64,000 bases of DNA. Origin: Chitinophaga silvisoli. GTDB taxonomy: Bacteria > Bacteroidota > Bacteroidia > Chitinophagales > Chitinophagaceae. The notes beneath the pieces are model-generated. The model was not told the DNA's origin. It searched no databases and saw only the letters and a list, made by a program, of their open reading frames with translations. Made by a program: the position numbers and the translations under genes. Of this stretch, positions 16,893 through 26,600 are shown one piece after another (the first letter of the stretch is position 1; the number at the start of each line of letters is the position of its first letter). The DNA lies in NCBI RefSeq assembly GCF_003412465.1, contig NZ_QTJV01000006.1, forward strand, positions 558,001 to 622,000, given 5' to 3'.

Positions 16893-18023
16893 ATGAATTA
16901 TCGAACACAATTCCGGGTTTTGATCGCTACTGCAGCGCTGTTCGTGAATCTGGGAGGGACATTTGGCCAGAAAATATTTAAGGAATGGCCCCTTGGTAGT
17001 GAGCCGAACGTCATCGGCCCTTATGTAGCTAATCACTATGTAGCATCTAACTTTGACAACTTTGGCTCTTCCGAGCCGCCAACTTCCATTACCTATCCTG
17101 AAGTACTGACCTGGTACGGTGCCCTGCAGCTGGCAAAAGTAACAGGCGACAAAGCGCTTGCTGAAAAACTGGCTCTCAGGTTTGAACCACTCGTGGCACA
17201 GGCACACCATATGATGCCCGCTCCCGATATGATGGAGCACAGCGTATTTGGCGCTATTCCACTGGAACTCTACCTGCAAACCAATCAAAACCGTTACCTG
17301 GACATCGGTAAACCATTTGCTGACCAGCAATGGGATCTGCCTGAAGGGCCTAAGCCGGAACAACAGGTCCTGGCAGGCAGGGGCCTTTCCTGGCAGTCGC
17401 GCATGATGCTCGAAGATATGTTCCTCTTCTCCCTCGTGCAGACACAGGCTTTCAGGGCTACAGGTACCAAAGAATATATTAACAGGGCAGCCACTGAGCT
17501 GACTGTATACATAGATGCCCTGCAACAGCCAACGGGCCTGTTCAACCAGGCGAATGATGTTCCCATCTACTGGAGCCGTGGCAATGGCTGGGCAGCAGCA
17601 AGTATGGCATTAATTCTCAACTACTTACCTGCTGAGAATCCAAACCGTGCCCATATCCTGGACTGTTATAAGAAAATGATGGGTGCCCTGAAGCAATATA
17701 TGACTCCTGATTACAAATGGGGCCAGATCATTGACGATGAAAAATCCTGGACAGAAAACTCCGGTAGCGCCATGTTCACCTACGCGCTCGTCATGGGTGT
17801 GAAAAGAAAATGGCTGGAAGATGAGGCATATGGTACTTTGGCCAGAAATGCCTGGATGGCCATTGTAAAAGGACTGAACGAAGCTGGTGACCTGAAGGAT
17901 GTGTGCGAAGAAACCAAAAAGAAAAACGATCCAAATTATTACCTCAACAGGGAGAAAGTAACGGGTAGCCTGGTAGGACAGGCTCCGGTATTATGGACTG
18001 CCGCCCTGTTGCTGGACAAGTAA
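16893..18023 (+). CDS. Glycoside hydrolase family 88/105 protein (unsaturated rhamnogalacturonyl hydrolase type)
   Basis: A 376-residue secreted enzyme with a signal peptide (about 1-25, ending NLGGTFGQ) and an (alpha/alpha)6-barrel. Motifs include YGALQLAKVTGD, WQSRMMLEDMF near residue 168-180, YWSRGNGWAAASMALIL near 227-243 (the RGNGW motif of GH105) and WTENSGSAMFTYAL. GH105 and GH88 enzymes remove unsaturated uronic acid residues from pectin or glycosaminoglycan fragments left by lyases. It is followed by GH97 and a convergent GH35 gene, suggesting a small plant-polysaccharide cluster. The exact substrate is an inference. Confidence 0.88.
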   Translation: MNYRTQFRVLIATAALFVNLGGTFGQKIFKEWPLGSEPNVIGPYVANHYVASNFDNFGSSEPPTSITYPEVLTWYGALQLAKVTGDKALAEKLALRFEPLVAQAHHMMPAPDMMEHSVFGAIPLELYLQTNQNRYLDIGKPFADQQWDLPEGPKPEQQVLAGRGLSWQSRMMLEDMFLFSLVQTQAFRATGTKEYINRAATELTVYIDALQQPTGLFNQANDVPIYWSRGNGWAAASMALILNYLPAENPNRAHILDCYKKMMGALKQYMTPDYKWGQIIDDEKSWTENSGSAMFTYALVMGVKRKWLEDEAYGTLARNAWMAIVKGLNEAGDLKDVCEETKKKNDPNYYLNREKVTGSLVGQAPVLWTAALLLDK

Positions 18024-18042
18024 TAGCATCTTTATGCACCGG

Positions 18043-18080
18043 AGCCGCTGTTGCCGAAAGGTAACAGCGGCTTTTTTTTT
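18043..18080 (+). terminator. Terminator after GH105
   Basis: AGCCGCTGTTGCC and GGTAACAGCGGCT form a 13-bp stem with one wobble and a GAAA tetraloop, followed by nine T. Confidence 0.92.
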
Positions 18081-18129
18081 GAAAATAATCTCTTTGTTTT
18101 TATACCTTTAAAAAAACTCAGGTCTCATT

Positions 18130-20052
18130 ATGAAATTCCACCCATGGCTCGCATGCGCATTCCTTTTAGGAAGTGCCTCCGCCATTCATGCACAAAAGAA
18201 ATTTACTTTACTTTCTCCGGACAAGTCTGTGACCTTGTCTGTATCTGTAGGCAATACAATCACCTATACTGTATCGCAGGACAACAAAACACTGATAGGC
18301 AATTCTGTCGTTTCATTGAATAAGGGCAGCTGGAAGGTCAGCAAAGCTACACAAGGTTCGCACCAGGGTACACTCAAGCCTGTGGTGAAGCAGAAGACGG
18401 CTGTCATAGACGACCGTTACAATGAGCTGCATCTTGATTTTAGCAATGCATTATCACTTGAATGGAGGGCATATGACAATGGTATTGCCTGGCACTGGAT
18501 CAGCCGGGAAAAGGGCGCTTATAAGGTGACTGATGAGCAGGCAGAGTTCAATATGGACAAGGCAGGCAAAGCCTGGTATCCGCAGGAAGATGGGTTTTAC
18601 TCCCACAATGAGCGGAAGTATCTTCCTTATACCATCAGTGAGATAGGCGATAATAAACTGGCAAGTCTGCCCGCACTGTTCGAAGTGAATGGCACAAAAC
18701 TACTCATTACAGAATCTGGTTTGTATCACTATGCGGGCATGTGGCTGCGTGGTGGCAACAGCATTCATGGGGTGTTTCCACAATATCCGAAAGAGCTGAA
18801 AGTGACGAGTGACAGGGATGAACAGGTAGCTTCCAGGGAAGATTACATTGCAGCATTACATGGTCCGCAGGCATTTCCCTGGAGAGTCGTGATGATTGCG
18901 CGGAAGGATGCGGATCTGCTCACGAATCAGCTGGTATACCAGCTGGCACCTGAAGCGAAAGGTGATTTTAGCTGGGTAAAACCCGGAAAGGTGCAGTGGG
19001 ATTGGTGGCATTACAACAATGTATACGATGTGGATTTCAGGGCGGGGATTAATAACGATACCTACAAGTATTATATAGACTTTGCGGCTAAGAACGGGAT
19101 TGAATATGTGCTGCTGGATGAAGGCTGGTGTAGTACGCGTGACTTGTTTAGCCTGTCACCGGAGATCAATGTAAAAGAGCTGGTGGCATATGCGCAAAAA
19201 AGGCATGTAGACATCCTGCTGTGGACGAGCTGGATGGTGCTGAACCAGCAAATGATACCTGCGCTGGATAGCTTTGCCGCCTGGGGGGTGAAGGGGATTA
19301 AAGTAGACTTTATGCAGCGGGATGATCAGCCAATGGTAGAGTATTATGAGCGGGTGGCGAATGAAGCTGCAAAGCGCCATTTGCTGGTAGATTTTCATGG
19401 GGCCTATAAACCCATTGGCTGGCTGCGTACACACCCGAATGTACTGACATCAGAAGGGGTGATGGGGAATGAGATCAGTAAGTTTGCTAACCTGATAGAT
19501 CCCGTGCATACCACTACCCTACCCTTTATCAGGCAGGTAGCAGGGCCGATGGATTTTACACCGGGCGGTATGCTCAATGTACAGAAAGATGCATGGAGTG
19601 CACAGCCTGCGGAGCCGATGACCCTGGGTACGAGGTGTAATCAGTTAGCCATGTACGTTATATTTGAAAGTCCGCTGCAGATGTTGTGCGACATCCCCAC
19701 ACATTACCTGCATGAACCGGAAGCAATGGAATTGCTGAGCAAGGTGCCGGTACAGTGGGCGCAGACGATTCCTTTGCAGGCGAAGGTGGGAGAATATGTC
19801 GTGATGGCAAGACAGGCATTGAATGGGGATTGGTATATAGCGGGGATGACAAACTGGGAGGCAAGAGAGGTGAATGTGGATTTGTCATTTTTACCAGCGG
19901 GTACTTACCAGATGGAATTGTGGAAGGATGGGGTCAATGCAGACAGGAATGCGAAAGATTTCAAACTGGAGAAGAGGGCGATTGCGAATGGGGCGCGTTT
20001 GCCGCTGAAACTGGCGCAGGGAGGGGGATTTGTGATAAGATTGAGTCATTAA
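18130..20052 (+). CDS. Glycoside hydrolase family 97 protein
   Basis: A 640-residue periplasmic or secreted enzyme with signal peptide (ending SAIHAQ near residue 21), an N-terminal beta-sandwich, a central (beta/alpha)8 barrel and a C-terminal beta domain ending GGGFVIRLSH, the normal GH97 layout and length. The motif WGVKGIKVDFMQRDD (Asp near residue 393) matches the Asp nucleophile of retaining GH97 enzymes such as alpha-galactosidases, and LTSEGVMGNE (Glu near 441) fits the acid/base region. Inverting SusB-type alpha-glucosidases lack that Asp, so a retaining alpha-galactosidase-like activity is more likely. Family is certain in my view; substrate is inferred. Confidence 0.92.
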   Translation: MKFHPWLACAFLLGSASAIHAQKKFTLLSPDKSVTLSVSVGNTITYTVSQDNKTLIGNSVVSLNKGSWKVSKATQGSHQGTLKPVVKQKTAVIDDRYNELHLDFSNALSLEWRAYDNGIAWHWISREKGAYKVTDEQAEFNMDKAGKAWYPQEDGFYSHNERKYLPYTISEIGDNKLASLPALFEVNGTKLLITESGLYHYAGMWLRGGNSIHGVFPQYPKELKVTSDRDEQVASREDYIAALHGPQAFPWRVVMIARKDADLLTNQLVYQLAPEAKGDFSWVKPGKVQWDWWHYNNVYDVDFRAGINNDTYKYYIDFAAKNGIEYVLLDEGWCSTRDLFSLSPEINVKELVAYAQKRHVDILLWTSWMVLNQQMIPALDSFAAWGVKGIKVDFMQRDDQPMVEYYERVANEAAKRHLLVDFHGAYKPIGWLRTHPNVLTSEGVMGNEISKFANLIDPVHTTTLPFIRQVAGPMDFTPGGMLNVQKDAWSAQPAEPMTLGTRCNQLAMYVIFESPLQMLCDIPTHYLHEPEAMELLSKVPVQWAQTIPLQAKVGEYVVMARQALNGDWYIAGMTNWEAREVNVDLSFLPAGTYQMELWKDGVNADRNAKDFKLEKRAIANGARLPLKLAQGGGFVIRLSH

Positions 20053-20170
20053 ATGTTTAAAAATAAGTCATTGAGTGTTTTTTATTAGCCAATGATATTC
20101 TTTAAATAGTCAATGATTGTTTTAAATAAACCATAGTGACTTCTTTAAACAAGTCATTGATTGTTTTTAA
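20053..20170. repeat. Degenerate tandem repeat, about 21-bp unit, ~5 copies
   Basis: Between the convergent GH97 and GH35 genes, units built on AGTCATTGATTGTTTTAAA recur about five times with many substitutions. It runs into the terminator at 20169. Confidence 0.65.
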
Positions 20171-20209
20171 AAGGCCGTCTCCTTCTATTACAGGGACGGC
20201 CTTTTTTTG
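20169..20209. terminator. Bidirectional terminator
   Basis: AAAGGCCGTC and GACGGCC form a stem extended by a CC/GG pair with T runs on both strands, between two convergent glycosidase genes. Confidence 0.85.
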
Positions 20210-20211
20210 AT

Positions 20212-22011
20212 TTATTCCAAAGTCTTAGCCCCACCTACAGTAGCAGCACTCGTCTGCAACAAGTCAAACACCACAATTTCATTCTCTCCTTTCTTCAACC
20301 ACGGTGCCGGGCAATACAGGCGTTTCTGCGGCCCTATTTCCCAATAGCGACCCAGGTTATGTCCATTCACCCATACAATCCCTTTCTTGAAATTACTCAT
20401 ATCCAGGTATGTATCAGCTACGGTGTTTATCGTGAAAGCTGCTTTGAAGAAGATGCCAGGACGGCTGGTGTCAGCACCTGGTTTCAGCTTTGATACAAAG
20501 CCATCTTTCATCGGCAGACCATATACCTGCCAATCCATCAGTGTCATACCTTCCAGGGTGACACGTTCCGTGATCCCTTTGCGGTCGATGAGTTCCTGTG
20601 CGAAATTGATCCGGCCCATTGCTTCTACAAAGATTTCCAGGATAGGATCTTTCACATCGCTCTTAGGCAGGTTGATGCTGTTTTCACCAAGACGGCGATC
20701 TATTTTACCCACGTATTTACCATTCAGGAATACGGTTGCATAGTCGTGCAGGTCAGTGATTTTCAGTGTACCATGTTTACGGCCAATAAGTTTTGTTTTG
20801 TAAACCATAAAACCGTAGTCCTGACCATAGGCTTCAAAAGGTTTCGGCTGTACGGAAGCTACCGGTGCAGGCAGGTTGTCCCATACGTTCGCATAGGGTT
20901 TTACCTCGAAGTTAGCCACTACGGTAGCAGGAATGGGTGCCGGGATAGCGGGCAGTTTCTTCTTTGTATAACTGGCAATGAGGTTACGCAATGCCATGTA
21001 TTTTGCGGTCGGTACACCTTGTTCATTGATAGGTGCATCGTAGTCGTAAGTAGTCAGATCCGGTTCATAACCTTTGCCACCTGAGTTAGCACCGGCCGTG
21101 AAGCCGAAGTTGGTACCTCCATGGATGACGTAGAGATTGAAAGAGCGCTTGGTACTGAGCAGGAACCTGATTTCTTTCAGGATACCGGAGGTATCAGGAT
21201 GAGCAAAATTCTCGCCCCAGTGTGTTAACCAGCCGGGGTATGATTCGCTGCTGAAAGCAGGTACCTCAGGATTCTGGCGTTTAGCAGCATCGAAGTCGCC
21301 TTCGGAACCACCGGAGTCAAGACCGATCGCAGCACCTGGTACAGAACCTGCTTCCAGCAAGGGATCAACAGGACCATCGGCGGTGTAGAAAGGCACATTG
21401 ATACCATTTTGCTCCCAGAGGGCTTTCAGTTTGTAGAGGTATTGTTTGTCGTTGGCATAACTACCATATTCGTTTTCCACCTGTACCATTACGATCGGGC
21501 CACCATTGGTTACCAGCAGTGGTTTCACCTGTTCGCTGAGGGCTTTTACATAGCGCTCAACGGCGGCCATGTAGCGGGGATCAAGACAACGTACTTTGAT
21601 ATCCGGAGTGCGGAGAAGGTAGGGAGGTAAGCCACCGAATTCCCACTCACCACATACGTATGGACCTGGACGGAGCAGGACCCACATGCCTTCCTGCTGA
21701 GCGATTTTGATAAACTCAGCCACGTTCCTGTTTTCCGATGAGAAATCGAAGGTACCTTCTTCCTGTTCGAGATAGTTCCAGAATACATAAGCAGCAATGG
21801 TGTTGCAGCCCATGGCTTTGGCCATCTGGATCCTGTGGCGCCAGTATTCTTTGGGAATACGGGCAGGGTGTAGTTCACCGCTGATGATCTGGTAAGGTTT
21901 TCCATCGAGGAGGAATTCACTTTTTGATAAGGCAAAGGTGTGCTTTGCCTGGGCCTGTACCATTTGACAGCTGAGTAGCGCGAGCGCGCTCATGACAATT
22001 AGTTTTCTCAT
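20212..22011 (-). CDS. Glycoside hydrolase family 35 beta-galactosidase
   Basis: A 599-residue secreted enzyme. The start at 22011 (MRKLIVMSALALLSC) gives a signal peptide ending in VQAQA. The catalytic barrel shows RIPKEYWRHRIQMAKAMGCN, RPGPYVCGEWEFGGLPPYLL, the acid/base Glu in VQVENEYGSY (near residue 178) and the nucleophile Glu in FSSESYPGWLTHWGE (near 256), all GH35 hallmarks. C-terminal beta domains with GIVWVNGHNLGRYW follow. GH35 enzymes remove beta-linked galactose from galactans or glycans. It faces the GH97 gene tail to tail. Confidence 0.94.
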   Translation of the reverse strand: MRKLIVMSALALLSCQMVQAQAKHTFALSKSEFLLDGKPYQIISGELHPARIPKEYWRHRIQMAKAMGCNTIAAYVFWNYLEQEEGTFDFSSENRNVAEFIKIAQQEGMWVLLRPGPYVCGEWEFGGLPPYLLRTPDIKVRCLDPRYMAAVERYVKALSEQVKPLLVTNGGPIVMVQVENEYGSYANDKQYLYKLKALWEQNGINVPFYTADGPVDPLLEAGSVPGAAIGLDSGGSEGDFDAAKRQNPEVPAFSSESYPGWLTHWGENFAHPDTSGILKEIRFLLSTKRSFNLYVIHGGTNFGFTAGANSGGKGYEPDLTTYDYDAPINEQGVPTAKYMALRNLIASYTKKKLPAIPAPIPATVVANFEVKPYANVWDNLPAPVASVQPKPFEAYGQDYGFMVYKTKLIGRKHGTLKITDLHDYATVFLNGKYVGKIDRRLGENSINLPKSDVKDPILEIFVEAMGRINFAQELIDRKGITERVTLEGMTLMDWQVYGLPMKDGFVSKLKPGADTSRPGIFFKAAFTINTVADTYLDMSNFKKGIVWVNGHNLGRYWEIGPQKRLYCPAPWLKKGENEIVVFDLLQTSAATVGGAKTLE

Positions 22012-22240
22012 TCGTCCCTGTAACAATTGATTAAGTGGGCAAAATAAGGAATGTTATGGGAATAAAAAGGGTAAAATAGTATTAGTAGGAGTATCAGAGA
22101 GGGCAAAAGAGTTAAATTAAAAGGGCTTATGGGTGTGTTATGGAGGCTTATGGAATATTAAAGTTTAGTGCATCCTATACTTACATTTCGTATATGTCAG
22201 AAAATACATCCTGTAGTGTTTGAATAATTAAATTATCCCC

Positions 22241-22891
22241 ATGAAGAAATATACAATCTCGATCGCCGAACCATGTTCTGTACCATTGCAGGATATGACC
22301 CCAGTTGAAGGAGGACGCTATTGCAGTAACTGCCAGCGGCAGGTAGTTGATTTTTCTGGTATGACGGATCAGCAATTCATTGCTTATTTTGAAAAGTATG
22401 GCAAGGGCTGTGGTACCTTTCGCCCTTCGCAATTAAACAGGGCGATGGCTATAAAACCCACACGGAGATGGATGCCGGCGGCATTACTGGCTGGAGTCTT
22501 ATCAGTGATCTGGCCGGAAAGCGGGAAGGGGCAATATAAAATAACAGGGGTAGTAAAAGATGCACAATGTGCACCGATCCCTGGGGTCAGCATTTTTTTG
22601 ATTAATAAAGATGGAAAGGTAGGTGATATAAAAGGTATAACGGAAAAGGAAGGAAATTTTAGTTTAGTCTTCCCTGAAAGTGGGGATTATGGGGATGTGC
22701 TGAAATTTAATTTGCGTTGTATAGGGTATCAGACCAAAGAGATGCAGGTGAGTGTTGCACAATTGAAAGCGAAGAGTGCTTTGACGTATGAATGGAACCT
22801 GGAGGAGGTTGTAAATGGGAATTGGGACGCGGAGGTGGTGATGGTGAGGAGGAACTGGTGGCAGCGGTTGAAGTATAAATTGTTTAATTGA
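22241..22891 (+). CDS. Cys-rich N-terminal motif protein with carboxypeptidase-regulatory-like domain
   Basis: A 216-residue member of a Bacteroidota family without known function. The N-terminus holds four Cys (12, 28, 31, 57) in the pattern C-x15-C-x2-C-x25-C, with GRYCSNCQRQVVDFSGMTD, suggesting a metal-binding knuckle facing the cytoplasm. A hydrophobic stretch (about 78-92) follows, then a CarboxypepD_reg-like beta domain (about 98-180, with ITGVVKDAQCAPIPGVSIFL). The C-terminus ends RRNWWQRLKYKLFN, a short basic tail typical of the family. A decayed copy of this tail lies directly downstream. Confidence 0.72.
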   Translation: MKKYTISIAEPCSVPLQDMTPVEGGRYCSNCQRQVVDFSGMTDQQFIAYFEKYGKGCGTFRPSQLNRAMAIKPTRRWMPAALLAGVLSVIWPESGKGQYKITGVVKDAQCAPIPGVSIFLINKDGKVGDIKGITEKEGNFSLVFPESGDYGDVLKFNLRCIGYQTKEMQVSVAQLKAKSALTYEWNLEEVVNGNWDAEVVMVRRNWWQRLKYKLFN

Positions 22892-22991
22892 GGTTGGGCG
22901 TGACGGTAATTGGGTTACATTCGGAGGAGCCATTGGAATATCTTATCGTACTACCTGGTGGCAACGTTTAAAATGGAGAGTTTTTAGATGA
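22892..22991 (+). pseudogene. Remnant of a paralogue C-terminus
   Basis: Immediately after the previous stop, in another frame, the sequence encodes a segment with ISYRTTWWQRLKWRVFR and a TGA at 22989-22991. This matches the C-terminal tail of the preceding gene (VMVRRNWWQRLKYKLFN) in length and position. No start codon or body is present, so it looks like the leftover of a tandem paralogue. Confidence 0.6.
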
Positions 22992-23015
22992 CGAAACATC
23001 GGCTAAAATAAAAAA

Positions 23016-23432
23016 TTACAACCTTACCGGCAATGTATACAACACCGGCACCGCCACCCCATTACACCTCCCCGGCTTCCACACTGGCATCTTCACAATC
23101 ACATGCTGCACCGCACTATCCAGCACTGAAAACGCATGGATATGATCCCCGAACCTGATTTTACTAACCCTCCCACTTGTATCTATAATAAAACTCGGAA
23201 AACTCGAAGCATAATACGGCTGTTCAATATCCTCCCGATAAGGAATATGTAAATTCCTGGACAAAAACATCACCAAAGAATCCAGCCCACCCGGAAACAC
23301 AGGCTCCACCTCAGGCTCACGCATCACCCACTCGTCCAGGATCTTATCCTTTTCCAGTTTACACGCACCTTGCGGCAATGTATCCGCCTTCGCAGACAAA
23401 TACCAAAATAATAAAGAGAATAACATAATCAA
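23016..23432 (-). CDS. Small secreted protein with TonB-C-like domain
   Basis: A 138-residue protein with a short signal peptide (MIMLFSLLFWYLSAKA) and a domain resembling the TonB C-terminus: FIIDTSGRVSKIRFGD, then VIVKMPVWKPGRCNGVAVPV and LYTLPVRL, matching the usual pattern of a conserved P-x-W-x-P-G followed by a strand ending in LP. It lacks the long linker and, after signal cleavage, a membrane anchor, so it is not a complete energy transducer. Such free TonB-C proteins are frequent in Bacteroidota and have no established role. It is divergent from the large gene at 23679. Confidence 0.7.
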   Translation of the reverse strand: MIMLFSLLFWYLSAKADTLPQGACKLEKDKILDEWVMREPEVEPVFPGGLDSLVMFLSRNLHIPYREDIEQPYYASSFPSFIIDTSGRVSKIRFGDHIHAFSVLDSAVQHVIVKMPVWKPGRCNGVAVPVLYTLPVRL

Positions 23433-23678
23433 TTAGCCATAGGTAATCTATCATCTCAACCATCCACCACAATAATCAGGAATAAAATTAAATTATATTT
23501 TTATTTCATTCAAAAACGAGCACACGAATTTATAAAGAGCCTATATCCCACCAGAATCAAACAAAAAACCCCTCTCCCACACCCGCCAAAAATTATCCCA
23601 AACAACCTGAACAATTCCACCGCTCACCTTGTTATCGTTGTTGCCCTTTAGCAACATACAATAAATTAAAGTCCCTAT

Positions 23679-26600
23679 ATGATGCCCCGTAGTGTCTTGT
23701 TCGTCTTATTCTTTTTAATAGCCATACCTGTCTATTCCCAATCCCCGCCCCCTCCAACCATTACTTCTTTTACCCCTGCAACTGCCTGCCAGGGCTACCA
23801 GGTCGTCATTACCGGTACAAATTTCACCGGTGTCACCAACGTTACACTAGGCACGCAGGCGGCAGCTTCCTTCATCATTAACAGCCCTACCAGCATCACT
23901 GCCACCGTCGCAGAATATGCCGGCAGCGGCCCCGTAATGGTAGACGGCGTAAATGGTGGTAATATCAGTATAAAGGCATCTCCTAAACCTTCTTTAAAAG
24001 ACCTCAACCCAATCGATGCCCCATTTACTAACTGTGATGGCAATAAGAACTACACCCTAAAAGTTGAGAACACCTCTGTCGTCACAGGCACCGGTTACAA
24101 CTATGAGATCAACTGGGGCGATGGTAGCACTCCTTTTACCCAGTTAGACTGGCCTTTGGGCGCACAACTCACGCATGCTTTTAATGCACAGGGTTATTTT
24201 ATAATCTCTATAAAAATCTCAGCGCCCAATGGCTGTGATAGAATTACCACCTACCAGTTCTACAATGGTCAAAATCCAATAGCCAGTATCACAACCACTA
24301 ACTCTACTACCGGCCTTTGTGCACCGGCACCCGTAGAGTTTCAGATTGGCAACTGGTTCAATAACTCACCCGGTACGGAGTATATTTTAGATTATGGAGA
24401 CGGCACACCGCTGGTGACCCTGACCCATCCATTGAACACAACAAACACGATCTTTAAGATCTCTCATACCTATAACAAGTCCTCCTGCCCCAAAACAGAT
24501 TTCACGGCTATCCTGTATACAAAAAATGGGTGCTATACTACCACCTATACACTCAACCAGATCGTGATCCGCTCTAAACCAGTAGCAGATTTTTCCGTCA
24601 ATAGTACTTTCTGTCTGGATGATAATGTATGCGTGATCAATAAATCCAATACCGGTACAAGTGGCAATTTTTGTAGTTCCAGCACTGACTATGAATGGGA
24701 TTTCGGGGATGGGTTTACTTCAACACAACGTGACCCTGGATGTCATAAATATGCGCTACCTGGGAATTATAAAATCACGTTGAAGGCGACCAGTGTCACC
24801 TGTGGGACCGATACGAAATCTATCGATATTAAGGTCTTGCCCAATTCTCCCTTACCTGCTGTGACCACGCCGGTAGTCTATTGCCAGGGAGCGACTGCAA
24901 CACCCCTGAATGCAACAGGAACCAGTCTGAAATGGTATACTCCTGCCGGTACTTTATTGCCCGGGCCTCCGACTCCTTCTACGACTGCTCCGGGGAATAC
25001 AACTTATTATGTCACACAGACACTTCCCGGGCAATGCGAGAGTCCTAAAGCCCCCATCCTTGTCACAGTAAATCCATTGCCGGGAAAGCCAGGTGTAAGC
25101 TCTCCCCTGCAGCTCTGCCAGGGCACTACCGCCACACCTTTGACAGCTTCAGGTACAGTGTTAAAATGGTATGCCGCAGATGGTACCTTATTCCCCTCAG
25201 CACCTACACCTGCTACAACGACGGTAGGAAGCACCAGCTATTATGTCACGCAGACAAGCAATACTTGTGAAGGCCCCAAAGCTGAAATTATAGTGAATAT
25301 CGGCACATTGCCAACAACACCTGCTGTAAACACCCCTGTCAATTATTGCCAGGGCCAGACAGCCACTGCATTGACCGCCAGCGGTACAGGCCTAAAATGG
25401 TATAATGCAGGAGGTACTTTATTACCAGGAGCACCTGTACCTGCTACCTCCTCAGCGGGTACTACCACTTATTATGTTAGTCAAAGTAATGGTTGTGGTG
25501 AAAGTCCCCGGGCAACTATTACAGTCAATATCAATCCTGCACCTACAGCAGCTATCAGCTATTCACCTGCTATTTTGTGTAATGCTGCAGGAAGCCCGGT
25601 AGTCAATGTTACGCAGACAGGCAGTACAGGTGGTACTTATAGCGCGCCGGCCGGTTTGACTATCGATGCGACTACCGGCGCGATTACTCCCGCTACAAGC
25701 ATTCCGGGCAACTATACGATCAGGTACACTGTAACAGGCACTGGTGGTTGTGCAAATGTTGTAGCAACATCGACAGTAGCTGTGAATAGCACACCTCATG
25801 CGACGATCAGTTATCCTGCTATGTGTTCATCTGATGGCCTGACAGCGGTAATAATCAATGGCAGTACTGGCGGGATATTTTCATCTACCGCAGGTTTAAA
25901 TATCAACCCAACCACAGGTGCCATCACACCTGCAACAAGTACGCCGGGGAATTATTTAGTGACTTATGATATACCGGCAGCAGCACCCTGTCCGGGTTTT
26001 CAAACGACAGCAAATATTATAATTACAAAAGCACCCGCAGCTACGATTAATTATACACCGGCAACCTTGTGTAATACCAGCAGCAGTGCAGCTGTCAACG
26101 TAACGAGGACAGGAGATGCAGGAGGTACCTATTCCATTACACCGGCAGGTTTGACAATCGATCCGGCTACAGGCACCCTGTCACCCGCAGGTGCTTCAGC
26201 AGGCAATTATACAATCAGGTATACCCTCACAGGAAGCGGGGGTTGTAACAATGTAATTACGATGACTACGGTGACCGTAAGCAGTACACCCAATGCTGGC
26301 ATTTCTTATGCAGGCAGTCCTTATTGCGGGGATCTCAGTACAGCACAGGCAGTGACACAAACGGGCAGTACGGGAGGTATTTACAGCGCGCCCGCGGGAT
26401 TAAGTATCAATGCGGTCAGCGGCGCAATCACCCCTTCTTCCAGCACACCGGGAACTTATACAGTGACGTATACAATCGCAGCTGCGCCCCCTTGTCCGGG
26501 ATACCAGACCAGCACTAATATTACCATTACCAGACCGCCGGCTGCCAGCATTAGTTATACACCGGCAACCTTGTGTAATACCAGCAGCAGTACAACCGTC

